Of a stretch of 64,000 nt of DNA, positions 46,066 to 58,683 are shown one piece after another. The DNA is from Raphanus sativus (Eukaryota > Streptophyta > Magnoliopsida > Brassicales > Brassicaceae). The stretch spans positions 19,012,293 through 19,076,292 of the forward strand of contig NC_079514.1 in assembly GCF_000801105.2 (NCBI RefSeq), read 5' to 3'. Position numbers and translations under genes: made by a program. Numbering within the stretch: the first letter of the stretch is position 1; each line of letters starts with the position of its first letter. The notes below the pieces were generated by a model. It was not told where the DNA came from and searched no databases. It worked only from the letters and a program-made list of their open reading frames with translations.

Positions 46066-46970
46066 ACTCCCCCAGACTTATCATTTTGCTTGTCCTCAAG
46101 CAAAACCAACAGATAGTCTCTCTGAAATAGGTTTGAAAATAGCAGGGACTCAAAAGATTTTAAAATAACTCAGTTCATCATCTCTTTAGTAGTGCAAACC
46201 AAATCATAAACATCCTAACCTTAGAAGCACATTATACAATATCCTAGTATCGCAACCAAATTCCACTAGTTCTACAACCTAACAGATCATGTCTGACAAT
46301 CCCCTCTACTAACCTCATTTCTTGCATAAAAATAAAAGTGTAGGCTTTACCTTGGGGAGTATCGATCAAAGGACACATGGACTCAACTCCAGCAAGTTTC
46401 TGAACACACAGATAGTCTTCTCTGATCCCTTTCTCCCATCACTCTCTTTCCTGAATCTCTTATTAGCTTCAATTTCAATAGGTTTCGATGCCAACAAAGG
46501 TCATCTAGTCTATCTCATTGACATTACATTTGTAAATCATACATTTTGACAAAGTGTAGCGAATAATGGGGTCTCAGGTAATTTACCTATCCCTCGTTTC
46601 CACAATGTGTGATCATCCTTGAGATTTAGAATAATGGGGTCGCAGGTAATTTACCTATCCCTCTGCCTCTTAAGAAATCATATCAATCTTTTCTTTATAA
46701 ACTCAGATCTTGAGATGCCGAAGAGAGAGAAGGAAGGGAACCAGAAACACACAGACTTTTTACCTTCCAGACTTGCAGGAGGATTCCGATCCAATGGTTA
46801 CCAAGCCCCAAGACAAGCAAATCAAGTCAGTATTAGGTTAGAGGTCAGCTTTGGTTTCTTCAAACAATCTCAGCTAGTGCAAACATAGTTGACCTGTTGA
46901 TCCACTTTAGTATCTCTAGTACTTCTGCAGTCAGTAAATCTAAGACTGGTCTAAAGAGTGGTTAGATGAC
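46066..46970 (-). other. Element C 3' untranslated region, left part
   Basis: No coding domain. Contains a direct repeat: ATAATGGGGTC then CAGGTAATTTACCTATCCCTC at about 46563 and 46631. Ends with ATGAC (46966-46970), the left target duplication of the Athila insertion. Confidence 0.6.
46966..46970. repeat. Target-site duplication ATGAC (right copy 60098-60102)
   Basis: ATGAC lies directly outside both LTRs of the Athila, proving a single insertion event into element C. Confidence 0.95.
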
Positions 46971-48397
46971 TGATGACAAGACTTTTCGGGTCCCTATCAA
47001 ATGCAGTAGTATAAAAGATTGTCGAACCAATCCTAGGTGATTTCAATGCACTGAGAATACAAATCCATGCTTAATCTAAGTGCAACCAAAAGTGAGATGA
47101 GTTTTGAACTAGAGTAATATTAAAATGCAGTAAAACTGTAAACTTTCTTTGATTATGAGATGGGAGAACTCATGGGAATAGGGATTAGATCTTGGGTGAT
47201 CAAGTTTTGAACTAAAGGGGATGACTTTCAATCAATCTAGCAATCTTAGGCCTAGACACAATGCTAAACAAGCTCTATCCCTAGATGAATGTTCATTTGC
47301 TAAAGCAACTCAAGCATCAAATTCCTTTGGTTGAATATTGCTAAAGCAATCATTAAAAACAAGCCTACTAGCCATCTTAACACCTTTAACAACAAATTCC
47401 TTTGGCAAAGTGTGTTAAGAGCTTAGAAGAGTTGACTCAGACATTTCATCAAACACCTTCCGGGTGTGAAATGTCTAGAGATCAACCTTTGAGAGGCCAA
47501 CTCAAAAGAAGCAATAAGACTACTCTAATAGCAAGGAAATAGAAAGATAGAACATAAAACCCTTTAGATCTAGCTTAATCACCCTTGATCTCCCTAACCC
47601 ATGAATCCTAAGAGGACTACTCACTAATCACCATGATTCTTCTCAAACCCATAAGAGATTCAAGCTTAATCATGAAAAGAAAGAAAATAAGAACTTAAAA
47701 TAACTCAAGAACACAAGAACAAAATGATGGTTTGATTCAAAGGAAAGAACTTTATCCCCCAAAAGGTTTGTGTTTTCTCAAGAGATAATAAGATAAATCC
47801 ATCATTTGGGTCTAAAAAGTATTTATATGATCCTTCCAAACCCTAATGGTTGATAATAAAAGGTCTAAAAAGCCCTTAAAAGCATTACAAATCGCATAAG
47901 TAAAGACACGCAGCGGAGTCGCAACCCCGCTGGCTAACCCCGCTCCGGCCATTTTGCTTCGTCTCCTGTGGTAAACCCGAGCGGCCTTGGTGACTCCGCT
48001 CCGTATGGCTGCTCAACCCCGCTCCGGACCTCACACCGGTGTCGTGACTCCGCTCCAAGACCCCGCTCCAGCCACTTCACACCGTTTCTCGTCGTAAACC
48101 CGAGCGGTGTTACTTACGCCGCTCCATGTACTCGTTCCGACCTCGCTCTGGATCACAGCGGACCTGCGAACCCGCTCCAAGCACCCCGCTCCAGACGCTA
48201 ACTTGCACAATCCCCATCTTTCACCTCTTTTGATCCATAACCCATCTCGAACACCTCCAAAAACTCCATAGCATGCTCCAGCACCTGATAAGGACTTATG
48301 CATGCAAAATGCAAGCTAAAGAAGCCTAAATCCTATTCTAAATGATCAAAATGTGCAAGATATCAAAGCTAAAAACATGCAAATGCACAAGATATCA
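46971..48397 (-). repeat. 3' LTR of the Athila
   Basis: 1427 bp, TGATGACAAG...GATATCA on the + strand. A minus-strand TATAAATA lies at 47827-47820. Upstream of it in the direction of transcription, at about 47930-48190, is a GC-rich cluster with about ten CCGCTCC-type motifs. Reading frames inside the cluster are not genes. Confidence 0.95.
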
Positions 48398-50027
48398 ACT
48401 CCCCCAAACTTGTTCTTTACTTGTCCTCAAGTGAACTTGCAAGAACTCATAGGGAGAGAGGTTTGAAGTTGGGAGCTCATAGCCAAAAGAGAAACTTCCT
48501 AACACTCAACTTAACATCCTAAAGAAACATAGCAAGTAGCAAAAGCACACTATCATATTATACTCTAGCTTCTCTAGGCCTATCAATACCCCTATACCTC
48601 TACACAAGTTGCAATGCTTATCCATCAACAAGCTCTTTAGACCAACTCTCACATTCATTTATACAAACACATAAGGTGAATACTTGCAAATGGGCACATG
48701 ATCCTAATCATTTGGCTTGGTGAATAAAGTGGTCAAATGTGAATGAAAACAATGGCTCAAATAAATCATTTCAAAGTGGCAATCACTCAAGAACAAGGAG
48801 CTTGATCATTATGCAAAATTTATCTAAGACCAGGAGCAATTTATGCATACATAGATCCATTCTCATCATTCTACCCTTTCCCAAGTGATATAACAAGCTT
48901 CACCCCTATTCATATTCATCCCAATACCCAAAGTAACCCACTTTATCACACTCACCTCATGAACTCTTTAACTTAACCATCTAAGGATCTTTTTATTAAC
49001 TTTCCACAACTCTTAGCTCTATCTACCTTCCCACCATCTTATTGATTCATCTTTTTTTTTTCTTTTTTTTTTTTTAATTGGGGGAAGGTTCAAATAGATT
49101 AAATCTAGAGATTTCTTATTTTTGATCCTTAGTGGCTTCTTTTCTCAACTTTTTGATCATTTTTCTCATCTTTCTTTTCTCCCAAACCCAAGATAACAAA
49201 CTTTAGATTAAACAAACCCACTAACCATCCTAGATGCTAACTCAAACGAGGATCCTATGCTAGCAAGAGATGAGAACAAATCTATGTCGCTCCCAATACT
49301 CTCAAGATTTTGCACATGACAAGCTATCAAAAGGAGGCCTCACTCAAGCAAATCAATGTTGGTCTCAAAGAATGGCTAAGGGTTTAGCGGTAGGAGAGTT
49401 CCATTTGGGTTAACAAAGGATAATGAATGGAATAAGATAACCCAAATGTGTATGAGATCCATGATCAAGTATGCAAGTGCCCATATGCAAGAGAGATTAA
49501 GTTCATTAAGTTCAAGTTCAAATTGGAGTTGGCTTTCAAGAGCAATGTCAATATCAAGCAAGCAACAAGTTTCAAGAAGAGTTTTCAAGGCTCGAAGCGT
49601 GCAAGGCTTTAAAGAGATGCTTAGGCTACTTGATATGCTTAACTAGGGTGTCACTTTGAGTGCTAAACAAGCCCTTTGCAAGGCATTTTAAATCATCGCT
49701 CCCTATGCAGACGGATGCAACCTATATGAATGCTTCTAGACTCAATCTTAAAGGATGCTAATGCAACTACATGCTTATTTTTTTTTTTTTTTTTTTTTTT
49801 TTACTTATTATTATTTTTTTTTTTTTTTTTTTTTTTTAATGCAAATAGATATGTACAATGCATGGTCTCAATGCAATGACAACAAAGCAAACATGATCAA
49901 ATGTTTGGTACCTCCCCCAAACTTAAATCACACAGTCTCTGTGTTATTAAGCTGAAGGAGATACCGAAAGACAAAGCTAAATGCAAAGAAAAACTGATAT
50001 ATACAAAGAAAGAGTGTAGGAGTACCT
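48398..50027 (-). other. Athila 3' untranslated region
   Basis: Begins with the purine tract (minus strand AAGTTTGGGGGAGTT), as expected beside a 3' LTR. Includes T-rich runs at about 49052-49076, 49778-49801 and 49815-49837. Bases 49905-49945 (ACCTCCCCCAAACTTAAATC) hold a second purine-tract-like motif. No gene. Confidence 0.7.
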
Positions 50028-51854
50028 CTATGGAGTGTGAGTAGAGGCTGTGGCCTCTTCCTCGGAGTCTTCTCCACCGTCAGTAGAGTTTAGAGATGGA
50101 GATTTGTTTCCTGAACTAGAGGGGATGATGTCTGGGTTCCTGTTCCGTCTCCTGATCTGTCTGGCTGTGAAAGGGAGGCTGAGGGCTAGGGGACCAGGAT
50201 GAGGCTGAGGAGCTGAAGTGTCTCCAAGGTCGAAGTCTGCTGCACTGCAGCCAGCTATTGCTCCTCTAGTTAGGACTTCAGTCACTTTCTTCATGAACCT
50301 AGCAGAAGCTTGTGCTTGCCTCTTCATGGCTTTGCTGAGCTCCTTGCATTTGGTCTTGAGCTTGAAGATTGTTCTATCCTGATGCTTGTTCCATCGCTCA
50401 AGCTTTCCAATGTGCTCGTGAGCGTCACGGAGGGGACCGGGGGCTAAGGCTCCATCATACGGCTGAAAGTGGTATCGACGAGGACCATAGACTACTTCAG
50501 TGGTGTCCTCAGCAATCTCATCTTTGTGCAAGCGTGCATATTGAGCTGCTGACATACTCTGCTTCCTCTTGCTTAAAGCCATGGGGCCTAACTTTCCATG
50601 AGGTCCAAGGAAATGCTCTTCTCCAATAGCAAAGCTGACAGCTCCTGGAATTTCTAGACAGGTGATACTCTTGTTGGGGAGGATTAACTCAACAGGATTG
50701 CCTTGATTCTTGTACAAGTAGACACATGAACCAAAGTATCTCCCACTGAAGTATTGAGCAACCTTCATATGAGTGGCATCAAGAAAAGTAGGTCCTGCTG
50801 CATCACGCTTCAAGTCTATATACGCCAACTGAAGCAATGGTGTAATCATGCCACCAATTCCAATCGTAAGCTCTGAATCAGAAGAAGACCAAGCCCAATC
50901 CCTATAATACTCAAGGCGCGTCATGAAGAACCCTACCATTCCAAAGTCTTTGTAGAGCTCATCAACATCAAAGGGGATGTCTTTTGGCGCAAAACGCTTC
51001 AGAGCCAGGCAAAGGAGTTTCAAGTCCTCTTCATTCACATTGCCGGGCTCTTTTCTTGGGAAGAAAGCATGTACCAGCATCCTATGAAGGTAGCGAATAG
51101 CTGGGTTCCTAATGGCTGAGCTCTTGTCTCCACCAGAGCTGTGGCGTGTACCAGTAATTAAGTTCCACACCTTTGCCGGGATGTTGTCCTCCTTTGCGAG
51201 TCCTCTGAGCTTGGGGAGACGAAAGTTTCCTGCATCCTTGAGACCAAGAGCGTTCCCAATGTTCTTGAAGGTTATGTTGTAGGTCTTGCCTTCGACTGTG
51301 AATGTAATCTTTCCCCATCCTTGCCTCACATGCACAGATTGATGGTAAGTCACCCTCAATGAAGCCAAGAACTCACTAGCCAGATCTTTGTAGGTGGGAT
51401 AGGCCAAGGAGTAGAAGTCTGACATGTGCATGTTGCCTAGCATGGCCTTGATGTCATCATCGATACCAATCTCCTCCATCAGCTCAGTGTCACCAAACCG
51501 TGTAGGAGACCATGTCACACCTCTCTTCAAGAAGTCTAGAAACACTGCAGGGGTTGGCTTCTTTTCTCTATCTCTGTCGGCATATGGCATCTTCCCGTGG
51601 TCAGTAGACTTCTTAGCTTTCTTGGGTGGAGCTGGCTCGTCCTCACTGTCATCATCGCTTTCGTCTCTGGTAGAGGATGCTGGCATCTTCCCCTTTTTCT
51701 TCTCTAGGTCGCTTGCTTTCTTAGCTGCCAAAGCTTGCTGTCGAGAGGATCCTCCAGTAGGCATGGAAGTTAGAGCTTTTCCTCTCAAGGCAGTCTCTTG
51801 TTCTGCAGCTGCTTGCTCTTTTTCTTTTCTCTGGGCCTGGGTTATCCTCACCAT
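50028..51854 (-). CDS. Athila ORF (Arabidopsis retrotransposon ORF-1 family)
   Basis: 608 residues from MVRITQAQRKEKEQ (ATG 51854; an in-frame ATG also at 51899). Matches the family first called Athila ORF1: a basic, Lys/Glu-rich N-terminus with a run of charged residues (DESDDDSEDEPAPPKKAKK), then PYADRDREKKPTPAVFLDFL, FYSLAYPTYKDLASEFLASL, and a long conserved region with VHAFFPRKEPGNVNEEDLKL. A Lys-rich helical stretch and a Ser/acidic tail end it. It sits downstream of pol, where the envelope-like ORF of such elements lies, but I see no clear signal peptide or membrane segment. No stops, in contrast to gag-pol. Function unproven. Confidence 0.85.
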   Translation of the reverse strand: MVRITQAQRKEKEQAAAEQETALRGKALTSMPTGGSSRQQALAAKKASDLEKKKGKMPASSTRDESDDDSEDEPAPPKKAKKSTDHGKMPYADRDREKKPTPAVFLDFLKRGVTWSPTRFGDTELMEEIGIDDDIKAMLGNMHMSDFYSLAYPTYKDLASEFLASLRVTYHQSVHVRQGWGKITFTVEGKTYNITFKNIGNALGLKDAGNFRLPKLRGLAKEDNIPAKVWNLITGTRHSSGGDKSSAIRNPAIRYLHRMLVHAFFPRKEPGNVNEEDLKLLCLALKRFAPKDIPFDVDELYKDFGMVGFFMTRLEYYRDWAWSSSDSELTIGIGGMITPLLQLAYIDLKRDAAGPTFLDATHMKVAQYFSGRYFGSCVYLYKNQGNPVELILPNKSITCLEIPGAVSFAIGEEHFLGPHGKLGPMALSKRKQSMSAAQYARLHKDEIAEDTTEVVYGPRRYHFQPYDGALAPGPLRDAHEHIGKLERWNKHQDRTIFKLKTKCKELSKAMKRQAQASARFMKKVTEVLTRGAIAGCSAADFDLGDTSAPQPHPGPLALSLPFTARQIRRRNRNPDIIPSSSGNKSPSLNSTDGGEDSEEEATASTHTP

Positions 51855-51899
51855 TGTACCTTCAAAATTAAACCTTGAAGAAAACTTTAGTATTGGCAA

Positions 51900-52911
51900 G
51901 AGTCAAAAAGATAAAAGCTTGAAGAAATGAGAGCAAGCTTATCAACTTAGCAATCTATTGAACAAAAGAGCTCACACAAGCTTTAGAACATTTAAACTAA
52001 GCTTAAACAAACTCCAACATGACTCAATTATACACAATTTCGAATATCCCCAATTCTCAAGAACCCTAATTTCTCAAACTCAAATCCAACTCAATTCCAC
52101 CACGAAATCAACAACCCACACACATATATAAGCTTTACCAAATCTATTTAAGCCTAATCAAGCAAGAAATTAATCAAAATTGAACTTTGAAAAATTAGGG
52201 TTCATGAACCCACGAAAATCAAATTTTAAATCAAATACCTTGCTCTAGGCGAAAGGAAATGGCGAAATGAATCTTAAAAATAGACTACAGGGGCTAAAGC
52301 TCGGATTTAGAAAGAAGAATGGAGAGATTTGGTGGGGATTTGAGTGAGTTGAGAGATTTTGGGTGAGGAAGAGTTGTAGAGAGTGCAAGAGTTGTGAGAG
52401 AGGAGAGGTGAAAAGAGAGGGGGAGTCGCGAGGGAGAGAGGTAGGGTTTAGGCGAGCTGGGTCGGGTCGGTTCGATTTAAGTAGATTCGAACCGGTTTAA
52501 TCCGGTTAAAGGGTGAGAGAAAACTTACCTGGGCGTGGAGCGGTGTCGCGACCCCGCGGTGAAACCCCGCTGCGTCGTTTTTGGTCCCGAATCGTCGTAA
52601 AGCCGAGCGACCTCTGATACCCCGCTCTATTCACTTGCTCAACCCCGCTCCCTTTCGACCGCGACCCCTCGACCCCGCTGTGTCGACCCCGCTGTGCGGC
52701 CCCAATCTCGCCTTCTCTTTTTTTTTTTTTTTTTTTTTTTTTAACACTCGGAATGTGCTCAGCAAATCACACTGACTCCACTCATCAAAAGGGCTAAAAA
52801 AAAAAAGAAAATCCTAAAGGAATATGTACAAGGATAGACATGGGACTTCCTCCCAAGTGAGCTTGTTTCAAGTCTCTAGCTTGGCTTTCCTTCCTTTAAG
52901 ACTAGGTTGGG
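51900..52911 (-). other. Athila region between pol and the ORF
   Basis: Non-coding. A GC-rich patch at about 52535-52700 repeats ACCCCGCT six or so times, matching the motif cluster of the LTR. A T run lies at 52720-52742. Bases 52300-52450 are purine-rich. Confidence 0.65.
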
Positions 52912-55900
52912 GTGGGATCAGAAAGTGGAACCGAAATCCCATCTTCCTCTCGTGTAGTAGCCATGTATAACTTGACTCTTTGTCCATTGACTGTGAACTC
53001 TCCTCCATTCTTATTCTATAGCACAATTGCCCCATATGGTCTCACTTCCTTGATTTTGAAAGGTCCGGACCGACTTGAGCTTCCCGGGAAATAATTTCAT
53101 CCTAGAGTTGTAGAGGAGAACCTGATCTCCAACCTTGAACTCTCTCTTCAAAATGCCCTTGTCATGAAAAGCTTTGGTCTTTTCTTTGTAGATCCTTGAG
53201 CTCCCAAAAGCATCCATTCTTATCTCATCAAGCTCATGTAGCTGAAACATTCTCTTCTCCTTGGCACTCTTGATGTCAAAGTTCAACAGTTTCACAGCCC
53301 ACATTGCCTTATACTCAAGCTCAACTGGTAGATGGCAAGCTTTTCCATAGACAAGGTTGAAAGGTGTGGTGCCTAAGGGAGTCTTGTATGCTGTCCTATA
53401 AGCCCAAAGTGCATCATCAAGCTTGTCTGACCAGTCTTTCCTCTTAGTACCCACAATCTTCTCCAGTATGCTCTTGATTTCCCTGTTGGAAAGCTCCACT
53501 TGCCCACTAGTCTGAGGATGATATGGTGTGGCTACCTTGTGCTTAACACCCTTCTTCCTTAGGAGGCCTTCAAATAACTTGTTGATGAAATGTGATCCCC
53601 CATCACTTATAACCACTCTAGGGACTCCAAACCTTGGGAAGATTATGCTTTTGAACATCTTGACTACTACTCTTGAATCATTTGTAGGGCTTGCCACTGC
53701 TTCAACCCATTTAGAGACATAGTCAACAGCTACAAGGATGTATTTGTTGCCATAAGAGGAAGGGAAAGGGCCCATGAAGTCTATTCCCCATACATCAAAC
53801 ACTTCCACCTCAAGTATTGGGTTCTGAGGCATTTCACTTCTCCTAGAGATGTTTCCTCTCCTTTGGCAAGAATCACACTTGGAAACAAAGTCTTGAGTGT
53901 CCTTGAACATGTGTGGCCACCAAAATCCAGCTTGTAACACCTTAGCAACTGTCTTGAATGTAGCAAAGTGGCCTCCATATGATGATCCATGACAGTGTGT
54001 GAGGATCCCATCTATTTCTTCTTCAGCCACTGCCCTTCTATAGAGCTGATCCTTGCAAAGCATGTAGAGAAAGGGCTCATCCCAATAATACCTCTTCAAC
54101 TCCTTGTAAAACTTCTTCTTGGCATAGCCTTCAAGATTCAGTGGCTCTTTCCCAGTAACAAGGTAGTTTGCAAAATCAGCATACCAAGGTTCTTTCTCAT
54201 TTGTTGCCTTGACTTCTTCAATCATCTTACCAGTCTCGCAAACTGCAACCACTGCTCTAATAGCCATAAGCTGTTCTTCTGGAAGTCCTTCATCAATAGG
54301 GATACCACACTCTACTCTCATTCTAGACAAGTGATCAGCCACACCATTCTCAACTCCAGGCCTGTCTTTAATCTCAAGATCAAACTCTTGAAGCAGTAGA
54401 ATCCACCTCAACAGTCTTGGCTTGGCATCTTTCTTGGCTAGGAGGTGCCTCAAAGCTGCATGATCTGTGTAGACAATCACTTTAGACCCCACAAGGTAGC
54501 TCCTGAACTTTTCAAAGGCAAAGACAATGGCTAACAACTCCTTCTCTGTTGTAGAGTACTTCACTTGGGCATCATCAAGAGTTCTGCTAGCATAGTAGAT
54601 CACATGTGTCTTCTTGTCCTTCTTCTGCCCCAAAACTGCTCCAACGGCATAGTCACTAGCATCACACATGATCTCAAAGGGGAGATTCCAATCTGGTGGC
54701 TGGACAATAGGTGCACTAACAAGCTCATTCTTCAGCTTCTTAAAGGCTTCAAGACACTCAACCTCAAAACTAAAGGTGGCTTCCTTGCACAACAGCTTGG
54801 TCAATGGCCTTGCAATCATGGAGAAGTCTTTGATGAATCTTCTGTAGAACCCGGCATGACCAAGAAAGCTTCTAATGTCTTTCACTGTCTTTGGTGGAGG
54901 CAGCCTCACCATCACTTCAATCTTGGCTTTGTCTACCTCAATGCCCCTTTCTGAAATCTTGTGCCCAAGCACAATCCCTTCCGTAACCATGAAGTGGCAC
55001 TTCTCCCAGTTCAGCACAAGGTTGGTGTCTTCACATCTCTGTAGGACCCTGCACAAATTTGACAAACAAGCAGAAAACGAGGATCCGTAGACAGAGAAGT
55101 CGTCCATAAACACCTCCACAACATCCTCAATGAGGTCAGAAAAGATAGATCATGCACCTTTGAAAGGTAGCTGGAGCATTACATAACCCAAATGGCATCC
55201 TTCGATAAGCGAAGGTGCCATAGGGGCATGTGAATGTTGTCTTCTCTTGATCATTGGGATGTATGGGGATTTGGAAGAACCCTGAATACCCATCAAGAAA
55301 GCAATAAAAAGGATGATTTGCAAGCCTCTCAAGCATTTGATCAATGAATGGCAATGGAAAATGATCTTTTCTAGAGGCTGAATTAAGTTTTCGGTAATCA
55401 ATACACATCCTATGACCTGTTATGGTCCTAGTTGGTATCAATTCATCCTTCTCATTCTTGACCACAGTGATACCACCTTTCTTTGGGACTACATGCACAG
55501 GAGATACCCACTTACTATCTGAGATAGGGTAGATCACACCAGCATCTAAGAGTTTAAGAATCTCTTTCTTTACAACATCTTTCAAGTTGGGATTCAACCT
55601 TCTTTGATGTTCTATAGAAGTCATAGATTCATCCTCAAGATGTATCCTATGCATGCACAAAGTAGGTGATATCCCTTTGATGTCATCAAGAGAATACCCT
55701 ATTGCTTTTCTAAATCTTTTAAGTGCATTTAAAAGTTCAGATAGCTCAAGTTCAGTAAGTTCACTACTCACAATGACAGGATAAGTTTCATTAGGGCCAA
55801 GAAAAGCGTACCTTACACCATGGGGAAGGGGTTTAAGCTCCACCTTAGGGGCTTTGAGCTCACTCCAGTCATCTTGATGACTGTCCTCTTGTTGAGAAGC

Positions 55901-58552
55901 TAAAGATGCTTGTGGTAGCTTCTCATACTGCTCCTTATCCACAAACCCCTTGCGCGAATCCAACATTCTCCCATAGGCTGCACTCTCCTTGTTCTCTACT
56001 ACTTGAACCTCTTTGTCTATAGTCAAAGCATGCTGTAGAGAATCTTCTAGTCCCAACTCCTCAAGCAGCTCATCAGCTAGAGCTTCCATTTCCTCTATGT
56101 AGAAGGCTTGGTTTTGCACGGTTGGCTTCTTCATCATCTCCTTGATGTCAAAGTGGAGAACATGCCCTTTACCCAGATGGAGATCTATCTTTCCTTCTTT
56201 CACATTCACTATAGCTCCTGCTGTAGCTAAGAATGGTCTACCAAGGATCAAAGGGTCTCTAGCCTCCTCATCCATCTCAAGCACCACAAAGTCTGTAGGA
56301 ATCTCACAATTTCCAACCATCACTGGGAGATCTTCTAAGATACCAACTGGAAACTTCACTGATCGATCAGCCAATACCAATGAAAGCCTGCACTTCTTGT
56401 ACTGAGTGAATCCAAGTCTTTTCGCAACTGACAAAGGCATGAGACTGACACTAGCCCCAAGATCGCAAAGACACTTCTCAAACTCTATAGGACCAATGGC
56501 ACAAGGGAGTGTGAAGCATCCTGGATCTTCTAGCTTTTTAGGAATGTTCAATCTCTGGATGATTGCACTACACTCATGAGTAAGTATCATCATGCCTTCC
56601 ATTTCTTTCTTCTTTGCAGCGACAGCATCTTTCAGGAACTTGCTGTATTGAGGAACCAGCATGAAAGCATCAATGATAGGCATTGTGACCTGAACCTCAC
56701 TCATTTGCTTCTCAAAGAGTGCCTTGTACTTCTCCAACAGTTGCCTCTTGAATCTCCCAGGAAATGGGAGCTTGGGTTCATAAGGGGGAGGGATAAAAGA
56801 AGATTCTTTTGATGGAGTAGCAACTTCACCGTGTTTCACTGTTTTCTTCTCTTCTCCAATCTTCCCTTTACCCTTAGCTTCTACTATCTTCTCCAAGATC
56901 TCATCATTGGTCTTCTCATCTACAATCACCACATCATCATCTATGTTGATGGCCACCTCTCCACCTTGTTTCTCATCATCCTTGGTGAGAACTCTTGAAG
57001 GCAACTCTTTGCCACTCCTTAGAGTGATTGCTTTCATTGTCTCCTTTGGGTTTTGCTCAGGCTTTCCGGGAAGAGTTCCTTGTTGGCGATTGGAGTTAGA
57101 ACTCATAGAGGCAAACTGATTCTCCAAAGCTCTGAACTTGTTGTTGAGCTCATTGTAGCTCCCATCAATCTTTGAGTGGATGTTCTTCAACTCATAACCA
57201 ATTTGCTTTTCATTTCTTGATTGAGCTTCAAGTAGTTGCTTGAACATTGATTCCACACTTGTGTCTGGAGCCTTAGGTTGAGAAGAACTTCCTTGGGCTT
57301 GAGTAGACTGGTTTCCTTTGTTGGAGAAACCAGGAGGAGGGTTTTGCTGAGGTTGATGGCTTCCTTGTTGGTTGTTCCTAGGCTGGTACCCACCTTGTTG
57401 GTTGTTGGAATAGGGTCTTTGCTGGTAGTTGTTGTACTGAAAGTTGGGCTCCTTCCTGTACCAAGTACCATTGTTGTTGATGAAGCATAACTCCTCTTGC
57501 CCTTCCAAACCATCAACTTCATTCACCTTAGGAGGAACCTCTTGACTAGGATCACCAACAAAGCTAACCTGCTCCTTCTTGGATTGGTTGGAAAGAACCA
57601 AGTCCAACTTGTCTTGCAAAGACTTGATATCTTTCCTTGTCTGCTGGTCATCCCCTCTGTTGGCTCTATCATACTCCTCATTGTAGACTGAATCACTTTT
57701 TGCCATGTTCTCCACCAGCTCCTCTGCATCCTGTTCAGTTCTGCCCAAGAAGAAACCATTACTAGCAGTGTCAAGTCTGTTTCTGCAAGATGGGAGAACT
57801 CCTCTGTAGAAAGTGCTAAGCAAGCTCTCCTTGCTGAAACCATGATGAGGACACTGAGCTTGGTAGTCCTTGAATCTCTCCCATGCCTCATTGAAGCTCT
57901 CTAGATTCTTCTGCTGGAAACCAGAAATCTCATTCCTTATCTTAGCTGTCCTTGAGGTAGAGAAGAATTTCTCCAAGAAGGCTTCCTTACATCCCTCCCA
58001 AGTGGTGATAGTGTCACTTGGGACAGACCTCTCCCACTGATGTGCCTTGTCTCCCAAAGAGAAGGGAAACAGCTTCAGCTTGAATGCATCTTCAGAGACA
58101 CCATTTGTCTTGGACAAACTACAATACTGATCAAACTTGTACAAATGATCAATAGGATCTTCAGCTGCCAGGCCATGAAACTTGTTGTGCTCAATTGTGT
58201 TGAGTAGCCCTGACTTGATCTCGAAGTTGTTGTTCTCCACCGGTGGTGCTCTGATTCCCAACCTATGACCATGAATGTGAGGGCGATCATAGGTTCCAAT
58301 GGCGCGAGCTTGGCGCTGTGGGTGTTGTGGTCGAAGGTTGGCAGCTCCTTGACCATTTCCCTCTTGGGCAGCTCCCAAAGGGATCTCTCCATCTCGATTC
58401 TGGTTCTGATGGTGAGCCATATCAAAACCCAATCTGTTGAAATGAGCCTGTTGCTCCTCTTCTCTCCTTCTTCTTGTATTCTCTCTTTCCAAAGCCCGGA
58501 TGTCTGGTACTAGAGGAGTGAGGTTTGTAGTCCTTCTACTTCTCAAGTTCAT
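52912..58552 (-). pseudogene. Athila gag-pol polyprotein, frameshifted
   Basis: Gag with capsid core (residues about 110-310; LFPFSLGDKAHQWERS, then TWEGCKEAFLEKFF). Protease with DLGAS near residue 697. RT (MCIDYRKLNSAS, MPFGLCNAPATFQR), then a frame change near 55140, just before the catalytic MDD ([10 protein letters not shown] at about 55109). RNase H follows ([37 protein letters not shown]), then integrase with HGSSYGGH and [21 protein letters not shown] and [10 protein letters not shown], so all three acidic residues are present. Near 53060 another frame change occurs, with a TAG in the following frame, and the tail runs to a stop at 52914-52912. One 1138-codon and one 702-codon piece remain open. 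Confidence 0.9.
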
Positions 58553-58661
58553 ACACCTGAAATGAAAAAGAAAAAGGAAAAAGCAGAGCCAATATCACAA
58601 TAATAAGAAAAATAACTTAGTCTCAAGCAAATGACTAAATCCCAATGTCAAAATCACAATA

Positions 58662-58680
58662 GAACTTGGCAACGGCGCCA
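58662..58680 (-). promoter_or_regulatory. Primer binding site of the Athila
   Basis: Minus strand TGGCGCCGTTGCCAAGTTC, starting three bases from the 5' LTR end. The first 13 bases complement the 3' end of plant tRNA-Asp as I remember it (GGCAACGGCGCCA). Confidence 0.8.
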
Positions 58681-58683
58681 ATT

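Noticed and set aside
47968..48201. Open frames in the Athila LTR (also 59681-59914)
   Set aside because: Identical in both LTRs and made of the CCGCT motif cluster; promoter-region repeats rather than a gene.
52535..52710. GC-rich patch considered as foreign or rDNA-like sequence
   Set aside because: It shares its repeated ACCCCGCT motif with the same element's LTR, so it belongs to the Athila.
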